From positions 280,196 to 341,566 of the forward strand of contig MNCI01016318.1 in the NCBI GenBank assembly GCA_015680685.1: a stretch of 61,371 nucleotides of DNA, given 5' to 3'. This DNA is from Gnetum montanum (Eukaryota; Streptophyta; Gnetopsida; Gnetales; Gnetaceae). The position numbers were made by a program, and so were the translations under genes. The notes beneath the pieces were generated by a model. The model was given only the letters and a program-made list of their open reading frames with translations, ran no database searches and had not been told where the DNA came from. Shown here in pieces: positions 1 through 12,159 of this stretch (position 1 is its first letter; each line of letters opens with the position of its first letter).

Positions 1-428
1 TGCTCATCACGTTTAGGCTAGTTAAGTGCCTCAGTACGACCACTTCGAGCACGTGTGTTACGTGTGGTGATCCCAGTAACAATTAGCGTTTGGTAGCCAC
101 AGTTGCATAGTTCAGGGTGTGTACAGTAAGTGGGAACGGATGCTGACACTAGTTAATTTAGACTTAGTCCTTAGTTAGAGTTAGCTAGTTTCTCAACCCT
201 TCACTCAATAGCATAGGAGAAAAACATTTAAAGACTATAAAAATCATCTACCTCAGACTTACTTAACCATACACCGTGACAAACACAAGTAAGTTTGGGA
301 AGACAATGAATGATTAACCCCAAGTGTTCCATAGGGCGTGTAGGCATTTAGTTTGTGGAGTTCAATTGGATCGTGCATGCTACGCTCGTTTCGTATGGTT
401 GAGTCTAGGGGTACCTCGCCACTCATCA
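1..428 (+). repeat. 3' part of an Athila-like LTR (L0), cut by window start
   Basis: The segment aligns by eye with the second half of the A-family LTRs at 2935-3782, 8707-9550 and 27398-28245. Shared blocks are the 'acgaccacttcgagca' stretch, the 'gggtgtgtacag-aagtggga' stretch and the ending 'ggtacctcgccactcatca'. In full elements the ending 'catca' is followed directly by a tRNA-Asp primer site. Here it is followed by unrelated DNA (aaatctaaccc), so this is a 3' LTR or solo LTR. It keeps more CpG sites than the other copies, which hints that it is younger or less methylated. Confidence 0.8.
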
Positions 429-819
429 AAATCTAACCCAATTTTGTGGGGATGGACCTTTTCAATACATAGTAATTTTGAATCTAGGATATCTTGAATC
501 CAACAATATCTTGTATCAATGTGTTTGAATTTTCAATAACAAGTGGAGTTCTTGCTAAGACCAATGACACTCTTTTGCAATAAATGACAAATTGTTTTTA
601 CTCATGACCTAACTATGATAGAAGCTTCTTCATCCACATCTCCATGGTGGCCTTAGTAATGGCAATATATTTAGCCTTAGTGGTGGACTAAACAATGCAT
701 TTTTGCAACTTTAATTGCCACAACACAACTCTCCTTGCAAAGGTTATTAGGTATCATGATGTGGATTTTCTAGAATCATCACTAGTAATTTCAATATTTG
801 TGTAACTAACCAGCATAAG
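429..819 (-). pseudogene. Ty1/copia RNase H remnant
   Basis: Read on the minus strand, the segment gives degenerate peptides in the order expected for the end of a copia polyprotein: 'DDSRKSTS', then 'LQKCIV', then 'STTKAKYIAITKA' (family consensus STTEAEYIAATEA), then a stretch matching the CDSQSAIHLSKNP-type region and a final 'IHT/IPTK'-type end. Several stops interrupt it and no LTR of this element is visible. It is cut at 428/429 by the A-family LTR and at 819/820 by the D LTR, so it is the oldest layer seen. Confidence 0.65.
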
Positions 820-1660
820 TGAAACACCCAAAATTTTGGCATAAAAACATCTTTGACATTAAACATTTAGATATTTTAGCATGATCTAGCATCATAGTGA
901 TAGCTTCTCATTCTAGCTTGTCGAGTTCACATCCCTAAAATTCAATTAAAATAACTATAAATTGAAGATTTAACTACACCAACGTTCCAAAAGCCTCCAA
1001 GCCTACTTAAAAAAAGAAGAAGAAAAATCAAGATTTATTTGAAGAATTGCCAAATTTGAAGAAAAGAAAGAATAAAATCAAATTTCTTGAAAACCTGCCA
1101 AAGTTTGTTATTATAAATTGCAATTTTTTTCTTAAAAAATAAAGAAAAAAGTGGAAATAAGAAAAAATAAAACCTTTTCCTTTTTCAATTTTTTCTTTAA
1201 AGCCAAGAAAAGCATGGTAAACTCCTAGTTTCTTCTAAAAATCTAAAAATAAAGAATAGAAACAACATGACTCTAAACCCTATAAATACTTTTCTACCTC
1301 ATGTAGAAAGGGAAATTTATTTCATTCTTTACATTGAGGGCTCTTTGCTTACATCCAAATATTGTAATTTTAAGCACAACATAATTACACCACTCACTGA
1401 AGGACATTCAAAGCACTTTCTTTTCTCAAGCATCATGTACCCATTTCAACACTAATAAGACTAGTTCTATTGTTTTGACATTTAAATTAAAATTTTATTA
1501 TTTTTGGCTTTCACTTAAAAAGTTTTTATTATTTTTGTGTTTTTCTCTTTTTTATTTTATGACATTCTATAAAGGGGCAACTACTAAATGGGTGAGGTCA
1601 AAACTTGCCAATGGAAAAGCTCCAAGACCTAATAAACTTTAGAACTTTTGTATTGGTACA
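820..1660 (+). repeat. 5' LTR of Tat-like element D
   Basis: It starts TGAAACACCC and ends TTGGTACA, so it has TG...CA ends. The first 20 or so bases resemble the B LTR start at 38290 (TGAAACACC, later an attt-ggc block). The sequence just after it (cactagaaggaggg, 1670-1683) matches the sequence just after the B 5' LTR. A TATA box lies at 1281-1288 (tataaata). The possible 5' target copy is ataag at 815-819; its partner is outside the window. It is about half as long as the B LTR. Confidence 0.6.
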
Positions 1661-2934
1661 ATTTTCTAGCACTAGAAGGAGGGTATCCCCTTGTTTCCTA
1701 GCATAAACTTGGTTTCTCCTTTGCAAGTTTTCTATGATATCAAATTCTAATACTAAAATTTTTAGATAAAAAATAATTTTTACAATATTTATATATTGAA
1801 ATTTTTACATTACTATTACTATTTGGTACTCCATTAACATTCATTTTCTATATTATGGCGAATAGTGATAGTAATATTCCTTTCCATGTTAATGACCTTA
1901 GGGACCTCTTAATAGCTATATTACATCAATCCTTATGGCAAGCAAGGCAATCTTTTATGCCAAGTATAATTTTTAAAACTTTTTATAATTTCATCTCTAT
2001 AATGATGAACGTAAGTCCCTTTGTTACATGCAAGTAACTTGATCATAAGAGAAAATTTGAATTTGTGTATAACAATATTTAAGAGTTTATTCCAGCAACT
2101 ATGGATCAAATTCCTTTAGATAATGATCACAAGCAAATACTAGCTAACATGATATCATAGGATGATAGGAATTTTTAGCACAGCCAAGAAAAAGAGGAAG
2201 GACCCAAAACCAAGGAAAAAGGAAATGACTACTTTGAGTTTGATAAATTAGGTTCCTTCTCAAACATGCTAATTTTTGAATAGAAAAAAATAACCATGTT
2301 TTCTCTAATCATTAATGCTTTTATCAAGCACCCTACTTCCATTGCTAACTTCTTCAAAGAAGAAAATATTGTTACTCATTCTACTTCTATTTAGGTTATT
2401 TTTAACATGGCAAATGCTTATGCTTATGATAATCCAATTTTCAACTTTACATCTAAGAGTTCTTACAATGCTCCTCCTCTAGCCAACAAAACCATGAGCA
2501 TACCTTTGATTCCTTTTGTTACTACTACTATTTCCAATATTCCTTCAATCTTGTGGCCTCTCATAATTTTCTTACTAGTGTTTCCTCAATTATAAATACA
2601 CAGTTTGCTAGCCTCAATACCACACAACCAAAAAGTTATGGTCTAAATAATACTCTTTCATATACTAAGATTATTTATCTTAATGTTCACATTTGCACCA
2701 TTGCCATATATAGAACTCCCTCTCCCACACATATTGTTTCACTACCACTACAATATATGATGAAATTATTGCACTCTCATAAAAAATGTTAACATGTTGG
2801 AGAAAGGATCATCATAAGTAGTGAAGGTGGTAGATATCATTCAAGATGATCCTATTCATTTTACAGTGCCACAAATCACTATTCCTAAAGATGTCACTAT
2901 TTTCACATTCACCAAGTACAATGGAAAAGAAGAT
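1661..2934 (+). pseudogene. Element D leader and start of gag (interrupted)
   Basis: This is the internal sequence of D after its LTR. An ATG at 1855 opens a 60-codon frame and further broken frames follow. The last readable peptide, at about 2900-2934, is 'FTFTKYNGKED'. It matches the start of the conserved gag core in B ('TKYNGEGDPNDHL' at about 41620). A1 then interrupts it at 2935. The rest of D should lie right of the window, beyond A1. Confidence 0.5.
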
Positions 2935-3782
2935 TGATAAAGCGAAATTTTGATGAACTACGATATCGTAGGTCTGATATCGTAACTTCAATATCACAGC
3001 CCATACTACATTGTCATATATGTGATATTGTAGGATGCATGGTAGCCTATAAATACAACACTTAAACACATGGATGTGTAACAATTTTCATTCCATAGTA
3101 GTGTAACTCTTGCACTTTCTTTTTGTAAGCACTTTGAAGTGTTAATGCTTGCAGTGTAGTGTGATGTAGTGTACAGAGTCTTTATTTGAGCATCTTGTAC
3201 TTGGTCACAAGTGTGACTGGCAATAAAGATTGAGCTATTTCATATTATTGCAGCATTCTTCTAATTTACTGTTTTACTTAGAATAATGTTTGCTATTTTC
3301 CTAGTTAATATTTACTTTTCCATGCACTTTACCATTATTATTGTTAAGTGGAATGAGTATGACTTATCTTGAGCACTTAAGTGTAATTGCTTGGTAACCT
3401 AGTAGTGCTATCACTTGGTTCACCCAATAGTGAAGTACTTAGTAGTAGTTACACAAAGCCCAGGGTGTGTATAGAAGGTCAAGACTAAATACTCATTGTC
3501 ATAGGATAGAATAGGATTGTTTACTATTTTCCTTAGAAACTCTTTTTACTTTACCATGTTTACTAGGAGTAGCAATGGCCCTACAACATTAGCTATCGTA
3601 TACCTCACTCTGAGTTAAACAATATCCATAGATTTCACTAGCTCATGTGGGAAGCTAACAATTGCGAACTTTAACCAATTGCTAGCATAATCACATTGCC
3701 TTGTTCATGGATTACAATCTAGTCACGCATGAAATGCCTATGACTTGTATGGTTGGATGTTGGATTGCTCCACCACTCATCA
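2935..3782 (+). repeat. A1 5' LTR
   Basis: The LTR is 848 bp, starting TGATAAAGC and ending CACTCATCA. U3 carries a perfect 14-bp palindrome CTACGATATCGTAG (2958-2971) and further gatatcg/atatc words. A TATA box lies at 3048-3055. The R/U5 part aligns with the LTRs of A2, A3 and L0. A tRNA-Asp primer site follows at once, so this is a true 5' LTR. Confidence 0.88.
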
Positions 3783-3783
3783 T

Positions 3784-3801
3784 TGGCATTGTTGCCTGGG
3801 A
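3784..3801 (+). promoter_or_regulatory. A1 primer binding site (tRNA-Asp type)
   Basis: TGGCATTGTTGCCTGGGA lies one base after the LTR. The plant tRNA-Asp(GTC) 3' end predicts TGGCGCCGTTGCCGGGGA, the site used by Athila-type elements. The three differences fit decay. Confidence 0.85.
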
Positions 3802-3915
3802 CTTGTCAATGTATGCTAAGTAATTCATTATATAAAGTTCATTGTAATTAAAACACAAAGTTAAAATTCATAACTCTAACTAAGCATACTTAAAACAAAC
3901 ATCTTAAACAATAAA

Positions 3916-6260
3916 ATGGCTTTAAACAAGAATACAACATCACTTGGCAAGGAACTACAGAGAAGTAATGACAAAATCAATGAAGAAGAGGATTGGAGTA
4001 TGCCAATGCAAAGAAGGATCTCATATGCTTAGCATGATTCTTACTATCCCAATTTTACTTTCATCTTTCATCAGGATAGCCAACTCAAGTGGAGAGATCT
4101 TCAAGGGAATGTTGTTCTACCACCAAAGCCTTCAACACCCATTATTCTCCAAACTACTCTCAAGGGGATGAAACTAAGTGAAGCACTTGGAGGGTAATAT
4201 GAAACCAAATACATGACTCGACGATATGAACCCATTGATGAGTAGTTAAGGAAAGATAATGCCATGGAAACCAGACATGAACAAGACAAAGGAAAGACAA
4301 TCAACTTTACTATTGTCTTGGAGGAGCTTCATGGAGATGCGTTCATTACTGAACAACTCCACCAATATCATGAGTTCCAGTTACAAACACCTACTATTTG
4401 ACTAAAGGAACTATTAGGAATAAATCACACTTTGAATTAGCAAAGATACTCAGGTAAGAGGCAAAAGAATGAAGGCATAAGTAGGACTTAAGGCCAAGAG
4501 TTCTTGTTAGATCTCACAAAGAAAAACATTAAAGTCATCCTAGGAAGACAAGTCGACACCATTCTCTTACTGTCTCATTTGTATCCTCATGATCATCAGA
4601 AGACTCTGATAGAAGGAGGAAAAGGTACAAAGACCATGACAAGGAAGAGAACTCACAACCATAATTCTAGACATTTTGATTTATAACATGAAGAGTATGA
4701 ATGGCGCAAATGTAGGGATCACAAAAATCACAAAAGGGATGAGCACAGAAGGGGGCACTACTACAACCGAGTGCACAAACCTAATCAAGATAATGAACTT
4801 CTGATGGCAACTCGAAGCATGATTAACATATAGGAAGCTATACACATTCCAACCAGGCACATGAGTGATAGCCATATCAAATGGCTCGATATGAATAACA
4901 TGCCAAGATTTGAAAGTGATTATAATGCTAATTTACAACACCATCTCCAAGCTTTCCATGATGCCTACATCCTACAGAACATTGAAAGTACTTGGTAGAA
5001 GTTAAAGTTGTTCCCAAGAACACTTGTGAAAGAGGAAACAAGGTAGTACTAATCACTCAAACTTGAATCAATTAGAATATGGAGCACCATGCTAGAGATC
5101 TTCAATGACAAGTATCAAAACCACTCACCAATATCTAACTTAAGGAAGCAAATCCAAGAATGGAAACAAGGGACTCATGAAACCCTTGATGTAGTAATAG
5201 ACATATATTATTCATTACTACAGAGATTCCTAGGCCATGGATTTTCACAATGGAAGCAACTAAGGCACATTGTAGATGGCTTATGAAACAAAACCAGAGA
5301 GGCACTTGGGATTTATGCCCAAGTTATATTATCTAAAATGATTGCGCATTGCATCTAGAGATTAGTTGATCAAGTGGCAAAGGAAGAAGGTGAGTTAAGA
5401 AAGAAAAAATCAATGGAGGAGTATAATCGAGATCCATTAATCAAAAAGAGAGATGCACGAGTTTGTGGTACTCAAGAAGAGGAAACCTTGGATTAGGCAA
5501 TCCAAAAGAAAGCTCTACCAATCCAAAAATCTATCACTAATGTAGTAGCACAAGGAACAAAAATGCGGGACTTAGTCAATGAGAGATGTACTACAACCTT
5601 AAAAATTATGGAGGAGAGAATAGAGCAAGCCTTTAAGAAAGGCAAAGATAAAAAGAAAAGAAGAAAGATTTTGGATGAAAAGGCAAAGTGGCTATAGTGG
5701 CTAAGTGTTCAGACACCTACTCCACTGATGAGGAAGGATGTACCATGTGTCAATACAAACATCTAAAGGGATGTTGCCTAGTAATGGCACATTTACAGGA
5801 AACGATGGAATATGCACTTAATCCTAAATTTGTTAAGAAACAAATGCACAAAATGTTACCTTATCCTCAAGCTAACTACAAACAGAACTTCTAACCAACA
5901 TACTATCCCAGTGGAACTTTACCATAGCCACAAGAGCAGTATTACCAGTAGTGGCAACAACCCTAATTATGGGCTATGCCACCACCACACCAACAGTGTC
6001 CATATAGGTAGCTAGATCCTTATGGATACTATGTCCAATGTCCAATCTCTCCTAGAAATGTTGCTATACAAACTCCATAATACTATCTTACTGAGTACCA
6101 TAGACCAACATCAACAAGGACAGATCAAAACTCATACATGCATCCACCAATAGTTGGTCCTTCAAATCAACACCTGAATCCTCTACTACCAGTCCCACCT
6201 CTTGTTATGAAGGGAAACTACCATCACAACCACATTAGAATAGTGCAACAAGGATAATTA
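3916..6260 (+). pseudogene. A1 gag
   Basis: This is the capsid/nucleocapsid polyprotein that would package element RNA. The ATG at 3916 matches the position of the gag starts in A2 (9724) and A3 (28406). Peptides in order: 'YYPNFTFIFHQD', 'GNVVLPPKP', a charged linker, then the capsid core 'NNMPRFESDYNANLQ', 'KLFPRTLVKEE' and 'FNDKYQNHSPISNLRKQIQ' (retrotransposon gag domain, about 4890-5300). A knuckle-like 'CTMCQYKHLKGCC' follows at about 5740, with spacing CX2CX3HX4C. At least one frameshift lies before the knuckle and there are many TAG/TGA stops. The tail is rich in Gln, Pro and Tyr. Confidence 0.8.
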
Positions 6261-6419
6261 GTACATAAGAGAAGGTGATCACATACGAATCCCAAACCAG
6301 GAAACAACAGTTCTTTCGAACGAGTCTGGAAAATATTTGATAGATGGAAAACACATCTACTTCCACCCCATCTACATCTAATTCTCCTCAACACAACAAG
6401 CTTTCATCTTTGTCAAACT

Positions 6420-7090
6420 TAAATTTCATAACTGTCATGCTTACTTAGACAATCACACACTGGATTAAGGCAAGAGCCCTTCCACAAAAATGAACTGATC
6501 CAAGAAGCCCCCTTGTTTACCTCTAAATAGCAAGATAAAAATTATATAAAGCTCTACTTGATTCTGGGTCAAGTGTGAACCTAATCTCACAAGACATGTA
6601 TCAGGCCCGAAATCTACTGCCATTAAATAAGAGTAACATCTAGTTAGAGCTTGTAGACCAATCAATCACAGTTCCACTAGGACAAGTGGATGATGTGATT
6701 ACAACCATCAGTGGCTAGTCCTACCCTACAGATTTTCTAGTCATTAATGTGGGAAAAAATAAGGGGAAATTCGAATTATTATGGGAAGAGCTTGGTTTAG
6801 GACTATTGACGCTAAGCTTGAAATTTGTGACTCGTCCTTGTAAATTTCCAAGGATGATGAAGCTAGTATTATACAAAGATGAAGAGTTCCATGTATTTCG
6901 TATAGCAATAATGGGAACAATTACATGCAAAGAATATGGGCTATCAAAAGAGAGAATACCAAAGCATGCAACAAATGTGTAGAAGAAATATGTGTGCACA
7001 AATATTTGTATGTGGCAGCCACATAGCAAGAAGGCACCCAGTGGCATATTACAAATGAGGAGACTGAATCAAATAAATACATGGAACCAA
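6420..7090 (+). pseudogene. A1 aspartic protease region
   Basis: This is the retropepsin that would cut the polyprotein. The active-site motif LLDSGSSVNLIS is intact, with the catalytic Asp codon at 6560-6562. 'YPTDFLVINV' follows, then a degraded flap and hydrophobic end where A2 reads 'IIMGRAWLGTIDA'. A1 reads DSG where A2 and A3 read N/DLG. Stops lie before and after the active site. Confidence 0.75.
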
Positions 7091-7189
7091 AAGAATAAAT
7101 TGTCAGTGCCTACATTGAAGAGACTGATAAGTTACAAAAATTGAAGGAAAGAAACTTACACCAATGAACAAATAAAAATAAAAATAGAT

Positions 7190-8240
7190 AGATTGGGGAT
7201 ACTTGGAGATCCTAAACACTATAGAACCAAAAGTGTTGGAATTGAAGGTCCTATCAGCCACATTGGAATCTACATTTTTAAACAATAAAAAGTCAATAAT
7301 CAAGGCCACTTTAATAGAAAAAGAAAAAGGAAAGGTGCTAGAAGTGATAAATAGATGGCCCATAGCCTTTGCATGGTCTTATGATGAGATCACAAGAATT
7401 GATTCATGATTTTTCCAACACCAAATATACATTGACACTACAATCAAACCAAGACGCTAACCCCAATAAAGGCTTAATCCTAAACTAAAAGAAATAGTCA
7501 AGCAAGAGTTGGAAAAATTACTAAAGGTAGGATTCATCTATCCTATTGTGGATAGTGAATGGATCAACCTCTTAGTAATTGTTCCAAAGAAGGTGGTGAA
7601 ATGACGAGTTTGCATTAACTTCTAGATGCTAAACTCAAGTACATTTAAAGATTACTTGCCTCCGCCATTTGTTGATAAGGTCCTAGATGCCATTGCAAGA
7701 CATGAATATTACAATTTTTTGGATGGATATAGGGGATATAATCATATCTACATTGCACTTGAGGACCAGGAGAAGATAACGTTCACTAGTCAATGAGGAA
7801 TGTTCGCCTACAAGCAGATGCCCTTCAGTCTTTGCAATGCACTAACTACCTTCCATAGATTAGTATTAAACATCTTCCAAAAGAAAATTAGAAATGGCGT
7901 AGAAGTATTTATGGATGATTTTTCAATGTATGGGCCATATTTCAAATAAGCACTAGATTGGTTAGAGCAGGTACCAAAGAGATGTGTTGAAACCAAGCTT
8001 AAGCTCAACTCACAAAAGAGCCATCTCATGGTCTAGAAAGGCATAGTATTGGGACATGAAATCTCCCAAAAAGGTATAGAGGTAGATCCTGAAAAGATTA
8101 GAGTCATCCAGAATATCACATAAAGGCCATAAACAATGAAAGATGTGAGATCATTCTTGGGCCACATGGGATACTATTAAAGATTCATAGAAAACTTTTC
8201 AAGCATAGCAAAATCATTGTAAAAATCATAAAGAAATATG
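7190..8240 (+). pseudogene. A1 protease-RT linker and reverse transcriptase
   Basis: The linker 'VLELKVLSATLESTFLNN' to 'PIAFAWSYDEITRID' (7203-7408) is the Athila-type pre-RT segment. RT follows in order: 'VPKKVVK' and 'RVCINF', 'YYNFLDGYRGYNHIYIA', 'QMPFSLCNALTTFH', catalytic box EVFMDDFSMYG at about 7900-7935, 'VLGHEIS', 'GIEVDPEKI' and 'VRSFLGHMGYY'. The FMDDF form of the YXDD box with a following SMYG is typical of Athila relatives. Both catalytic Asp are present, but stops and frameshifts are numerous. Confidence 0.85.
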
Positions 8241-8706
8241 CACCCTTTGAATGGATAGAGTCATGTCAAAAAGCATTTGAAGCTTTGAAGCAAAAATTAG
8301 TAGAGACACCAATCCTCCAAGCTTAGGATTGGTCAAGACCTTTTCATATCATGATTGATGCTTCAAACTATGCACTTGGCATAGTACTGACATAATTAGA
8401 TGATGAGAAAGACCTTACTACATAAATTGTGCTAACAAAGCATCATTGGAGCATAATTAAATTACACCACAATGAAAAAGGAGTTGATGACCACGGTGTA
8501 TGCACTTGAAAAATTAAGACATTATGTGCTCAAATACCAAATCTATGTCCACACTAATCATAGTGCCATCTGATTTCTTATGAACAAACCAATGGTTAGT
8601 CCTAGAGTGATAAGATGGCTCATAATTCGCAAGAATTCGACATCACAATGATCAATAAAAAGGAAATAGAAAATGTGGTAGTTGATCATCTATCAAGGTT
8701 GAAATA
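8241..8706 (+). pseudogene. A1 RNase H (Ty3 type), cut by A2
   Basis: Peptides 'MIDASNYALGIVL', 'LNYTTMKKELM'-like (frameshifted), 'HTNHSAI' (family HTDHSAL, so a catalytic Asp has become Asn) and 'EFDITMINKKEIENVVVDHLSRLK' end the domain. A2 begins at 8707. The target-site copy aaata is at 8702-8706. Confidence 0.8.
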
Positions 8707-9550
8707 TGATGAATCATATATTGGTTGCATCAATTAGGTCCCATCTATGCATGATTTGATGTGTTGACATGGCCTCATTGACATAGTGTCTCTTTTTGCC
8801 TATAAATAAGTGCTTACCTGCAGTGTTTATGGCAATCTTTGTCATAGTCTAGTAGAGCTCTTGTAGTTTTTCTTTCCCAGAGTTAGAATATCTTCCTAAG
8901 TGCCCACAGAAAGAGTCATTGAGTGTACAATTCTTTATTTGAGCACTATTGTACCTAAGCATGGCAATGTGTGCAATAATAAATATGAGCTTTCTAATAA
9001 ACCTTTAGCACTTTGGCTAGATTAAATATTTTCTTCATGCATTTAATGTTTTCAAAAATTTTATTTAATTCTTTCAAGTGATTATGCTAGGTTAAATAAC
9101 GATTAATTAAGTACATAAGTATGACCACTTTGAGCATGTGCATGATGCTTGGTAATCCCATCAACACTTAAAGTTTGTAACCTAGCAGCGTTATATATGT
9201 TCAGGATGTGTACAGAAAGTGGGACTAGATGCTTATGTTAGGATTAGTTAGACATTAGTTAGTTAGATTAAATTAGTAATTAAATTACTTCATTATTTTC
9301 ATCCTTTATTTTAAGCATCTAAAAAATAAAACATAAAAAATAATAAAAATCATATGCCTTGATTACATTTAACCATACCTTTGCATATCACAGATGTAAT
9401 TGGAAGGACAACAAAAAATTGCAACAATTAGTTTCACTTCCTAAAGAATAGTGTACTTAGAAGGCTATAAGCCCACACAATTCAACTAGATCATGCATGA
9501 ACGCTTAGTGATTCATATGGTTGGGTGTAGAGTCTACTTGTCACTCATCA
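8707..9550 (+). repeat. A2 5' LTR
   Basis: The LTR is 844 bp, starting TGATGAATC and ending CACTCATCA. U3 carries 'gcatcaattagg' (the 3' LTR reads gcgtcgactagg). TATA box at 8801-8808. It is intact across the site where B split the 3' LTR, at 'caacaattagtttcacttcc' (about 9422-9441), so it serves as the empty-site reference. Confidence 0.9.
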
Positions 9551-9551
9551 T

Positions 9552-9569
9552 TGGCGTCATTATTAGGGA
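9552..9569 (+). promoter_or_regulatory. A2 primer binding site (tRNA-Asp type, degraded)
   Basis: TGGCGTCATTATTAGGGA lies one base after the 5' LTR. It matches the tRNA-Asp site at TGGCG and at GGGA, with several C-to-T and G-to-A changes between. Confidence 0.75.
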
Positions 9570-9723
9570 CTTGTAGTTTGATGTGTACGCTATCTAGGAC
9601 TTAGTGAATATTATTTAGGATTGTTGGATCAAACCCTAAGGTCATAATCATTCAAAAAAATAAATATATAATAATTAATCAAAACTATACTACAAGCACA
9701 CTAAGAAATTTTTTCGAACAAAA

Positions 9724-12150
9724 ATGTCTTCTTCTTGTAGGCATGATGATTCTAAGTCAACAGTACCACAAGAATGCAAAGTGGTGTACACTCATCTTAA
9801 TGAGTTTGTACCCAATTTTACTTACATCCTTCATCAAGATGAACAAATGCGGTGGTGAAACATGGAGGGAAATGTTGTATTGCCACCTGACTAATCTGTT
9901 CCCAAGATGCTGCTCTAAACCCTTACAAGATTGGGCATTGAGGAGCTTCATGGAGAATACATTTTGAAAGATTATAACTTTTGGGACTACCATTCTACTA
10001 AGACACCATGCAAATGAGATTGGCAACAAGAAAAGCACGGCAAAGACATGAAGGGAAAATGGTTCACTAACCCCTTGTTCTTACTAGATCAAGAGGATAA
10101 TGAAGAACCTCTTTCCAAGGATTCCTAACATGTAGACTCTCCACTTATTAACTCTGGTGAAGAGGAGATGAACACAAATCCTAAATCAAAAATCAATTAT
10201 CTGGGTTTGGGTAACACCGAGTCCCATGGTCGTGGGAGTTCTAAGAAAGGGAGTTGAAGTGGGAACTTGGACAAGTATAATGATGATCACTCTAAAGATC
10301 GTGGCTATGAAAAATGAAGAAGAAGTGACAAACACCATGATGGTGGTAGTCTTCCTCCCTCTTCACCCTCTTCATCTGGTTCAGTTTCCTCCTTCAAATT
10401 TGAGCAAAACCAAAAATGGTGGGACAATAATGATGATCACAGAGACCTTCATGAACGAAGGGATGGAAAAGGACATCAGAGGCATCATCAAGATCATGAT
10501 GATGAACCTTTATTGGCCACTCAAAATATGCTTAATCTCGTATAGGCTATCAAAATTCCTACCAGACATGTGACAGATAGCCAAATCAAGAGGCTAGCCA
10601 TGAACAATATCCCCAGATTTGAGGGGGGATATAACTTAGATTTTCAAACGTATTTACAAGCCTTTCACAATGCATGTGCCTTACAAAATATTGAAAATGA
10701 TTAGCAAAAGCTCAAGCTTTTCCTTAGAACACTCATCAAAGAAGTGGAAAACTTGTGTCAATTTTTGGAAGTAAAATTAATCCATCGATGGAGTATAATG
10801 CTAAAATTGTTTAATGATAAGTATCAAATGTATTCCAGAGTGTCAAACCTACAAAGGGAAATCCAAGGCTGGAAACAAGGAACACATTAACCATTGGATA
10901 TTGTCATGGATATATATTATTCATTATTATACTAATGCCCTAGCCATGGTTAGTCGCAACATGAACAACTTTGCCATATCATGGATGGGCTTCACTTGAA
11001 AACATGAAGAATGCTTGAGATCTACACCCAAGGAAGACTATCAGAACTAAGAGTCCATTAGATAGAAAGGTTAATAGAGCAAGTAGTAAAAGAAGAAGGA
11101 GAGTTTAGGAAATGTGAAAGTACAAAAGAATATAATAAGGATTCTATCATTAGAAAGAAGAAGGTTTGCTTTTATGACAATGAGGAGGAGTCACCTCTTG
11201 ATGAGGTGGTACAACAAAAGACCTTGTCGATCCAAAAATCTATATCTCAAATTTTGGCCAAGGTAAATAAAATGTGGGATTCTTTGGATGAAAAATTTTA
11301 AACTTCTCTAAAAGTTGTAGAATAATCAAGAGAGTAGAGTAGTGATCATGGCTACAGGAGATAGAAAGAATCTGAACGTGCCTACCAAAGGGGTAAGGGC
11401 AAAGATGTTGTAGTAGAAGAAGTTATGGAGATTGAATTAGATGATGATGGGGGTGTGACATTTTCCAGCATGAACATCCTAAGGGATGTTGCCCTATTGT
11501 GTCACACTTACAAGAATCTAGGGTGTATGCTCTAAATCCATGACTATTAAAAAGGTAAATACCTAGAAGATTTCCTTATCCTCAAGGCAACCCCAGGCAG
11601 TTCCATCAGCAACACCCTTATTATACAAGTGAAACTCCATCACAAGCATATCAGCTATATCAGTAGTAACCATAGTCGTGGGGGATGCCACCACCATGGT
11701 GACACTACCCTTACAAGTAACTAGATCCATATGGCCATTATGCTCAGCAACCCCTATCTCCACATGGCTCTTCCAATCATGTTTCTCCTTTCCAACACCA
11801 CTACCACCCTCCAGAATATCACAAACGTATTCTCCAACTCCTATAGGGGATCCCATATTCTATCCATACCCTCCTTGTGTGTCTGCACCTATTTCTCCAT
11901 CCTCGACACAACTACAACTTGCTCCATCCATGCAAGGTGAGCTTCCAGCTTAGTTGCAATAGTGAAATTCTACAAGGGTTGTTAATCTACAACGAATTAA
12001 TCAACTAAGTGGTTTGGAACCTAAATCTCACAAATGACCTTTCTTCCAAACCAACAGTCCTCTTAAGCCCTTACAAACTCATGTGGCTGGTCACCCTGCT
12101 CCTTCTTCATCCTCTATAAGTCATAAAATTTAGAGCTCTTCAAAACAAAT
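9724..12150 (+). pseudogene. A2 gag
   Basis: The start at ATG 9724 (MSSS...) is shared in position with A3. In order: 'EFVPNFTYILHQD', 'NMEGNVVLPPD', a Ser/Pro- then His/Asp-rich linker (about 10320-10500), the core 'MNNIPRFEGGYNLDFQTYLQAFHNA' region, 'KLKLFLRTLIKEVENL' and 'FNDKYQMYSRVSNLQREIQ'. The zinc knuckle near 11440-11500 is reached only through a frameshift ('EHPKGCCPIVSH'-type in frame). A Tyr/Gln/Pro-rich tail follows (about 11580-11960). Internal stops are mostly TAG and TAA. Confidence 0.8.
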
Positions 12151-12159
12151 GCCTCCCAA

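Larger units (their letters stand above)
2935..8706 (+). mobile_element. Athila-like Ty3/gypsy element A1, 5' part
   Basis: This is the 5' half of A1: LTR, tRNA-Asp primer site, gag, protease, RT and RNase H. It stops where A2 starts. A1 resumes at 56841: joining 8706 to 56841 carries the RNase H end ('VVVDHLSRLK') into a 'WDSKD' peptide that matches the uninterrupted A3 sequence ('LQWDNKEEE'). Stops and frameshifts occur throughout. It is inserted in the gag of element D. Confidence 0.88.

Noticed and set aside
6721-7047. 108-codon minus-strand frame
   Set aside because: Shadow of the A1 protease region on the plus strand.
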